NCBI GenBank assembly: GCA_033064195.1 | Contig: JARBJD010000617.1 | Coordinates: forward strand, 1 to 28,700 | From: Blattamonas nauphoetae | Taxonomy: Eukaryota > Preaxostyla > Oxymonadida | Direction: 5' to 3' | Length of the DNA stretch: 28,700 nucleotides | In this document: piece by piece, positions 28,145 through 28,700 of the stretch | Numbering within the stretch: the stretch's first letter is position 1 | Layout of the letters: each line of letters starts with the position of its first letter | The notes under the pieces: model-generated | Seen by the model: the letters and a program-made list of their open reading frames with translations, nothing else | What the model was told of the DNA's origin: nothing | Databases searched by the model: none | Program-made: the position numbers and the translations under genes

Positions 28145-28253
28145 TGAGTTAAAAGGAGTGAAATTCGAGATAACCGGAATTGATTCATCATGCTTTTGAT
28201 AAAATGGATTTTGCGCGGGTTTATGTATTTTGCGCGGGTTTATCCGGGCACTA
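28145..28253. repeat. Right terminal inverted repeat
   Basis: Contains two tandem copies of ATTTTGCGCGGGTTTAT (about 28208 and 28227) and ends CCGGGCACTA at 28253. Confidence 0.65.
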
Positions 28254-28388
28254 TTAGAGTTTTGGCCCAGAAAGTCCACCCTTGCCATAATCTCTTCAAG
28301 GGACAGGATCAATCACTCCAAGTGATCAGTACATCTCTCTTAAGAAAAAGTGTCACGAACTGTGCCCAAATTCTAAGACAGGTGCACG

Positions 28389-28511
28389 GTTGGGACTATC
28401 ATTCTTGATGTTGGGTTTGGTGTAGGAATGGTTGTAGCAATTGTGTTCATGACAATCTTTTGTTGTCCGTTCTGCGCACGTGCGCCTGAGAAACAGAAGG
28501 TTCACTTACAA
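28389..28511 (+). other. Possible fragment of a membrane protein
   Basis: The frame reading VGTIILDVGFGVGMVVAIVF, then MTIFCCPFCARAPEKQK has a hydrophobic span followed by Cys and basic residues, like the membrane anchor of a surface protein. It has no start, no domain and sits between two transposon-like ends. It could be a remnant of another family member or chance. Confidence 0.2.
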
Positions 28512-28651
28512 CTCCTCCCCAATCAAATTGATCTCCTGAACTTATTGTGTTCCTTGTCTTCAAATCTGTTTTGGTATGGAATTCGAAAAAACGAGCAGGA
28601 ATGCTGTTGTTACCTATACTACCTTTATGTTCTACCCCTGTCTCGTGATGA

Positions 28652-28700
28652 TAGTACCCGGATAAACCCAAGTTAAGTCGGATAAACCCGTTCCCAACAC
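28652..28700. repeat. Start of a third related terminal repeat, cut by the window edge
   Basis: TAGTACCCGGATAAACCCAA and then GTCGGATAAACCCG resemble the left end at 22979 in the same orientation. The rest lies outside the window. Confidence 0.5.

Larger units (their letters stand above)
22979..28253. mobile_element. TA-flanked segment with diverged terminal inverted repeats enclosing VPS13-like sequence
   Basis: The left end reads TAGTGCCCTCAAAAACCCGC and then CATAAACCCGCGCAAAATCC. The reverse complement of the right end reads TAGTGCCCGGATAAACCCGC and then CATAAACCCGCGCAAAATCC. Similarity continues for about 110 bases at perhaps 70 percent (including GAATTAATTCC against GAATCAATTCC). The dinucleotide TA at 22979-22980 and 28252-28253 could be a target-site duplication, as for Tc1/mariner-like elements. 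No transposase is seen. Either this is one element that captured host sequence, or two short elements inserted in opposite orientation around a host gene. Confidence 0.5.

Overview
This window looks like nuclear DNA of a single-celled eukaryote. It has short GT-AG introns (38 to about 96 bases) with pyrimidine-rich 3' ends, ubiquitin, VPS13 and protein-kinase sequences, and no bacterial operon layout. A giant secreted or membrane protein with beta-helix blocks, many Ig-like (IPT/TIG-type) blocks, one membrane span and a degenerate kinase tail recalls the large surface-protein families of oxymonads and other anaerobic metamonads (for example Blattamonas). That placement is an inference from architecture, not a match I could run.

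Layout. At 400-2245 (+) there is a pseudokinase followed by three ubiquitin-fold blocks, the last nearly canonical ubiquitin ending in Gly-Gly-stop. At 2620-3467 (+) is an unrecognised acidic protein. From 13153 down to 4448 (-) runs the giant surface protein: signal peptide, beta-helix, Ig-like blocks including three copies of a 1248-base (416-codon) unit, a second beta-helix, membrane span, pseudokinase. Its 3' part (3696-5720) was duplicated in the same orientation at 14878-16632, where it abuts and probably truncates an intron-bearing gene at 13513-14953 (+). A decayed retroelement (about 16.7-18.3 kb) follows.

The second half is repeat-rich. It holds a G-rich 30-base minisatellite with higher-order structure (18.9-20.3 kb), a 33-base array, a 24-base array, and a 1.1-kb fold-back element with about 210-230-base inverted arms (21432-22529). 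Next come a cluster of palindromes and a 5.3-kb segment bounded by diverged inverted repeats at TA dinucleotides (22979-28253). That segment encloses the C-terminal part of a VPS13-type lipid-transfer protein.

Nearly every long gene here changes frame several times. Many changes fall at short homopolymers, and where a duplicate exists the copies often differ by one base in a run. The breaks may therefore be consensus errors of a long-read assembly rather than true decay, and calls of 'pseudogene' here are provisional.
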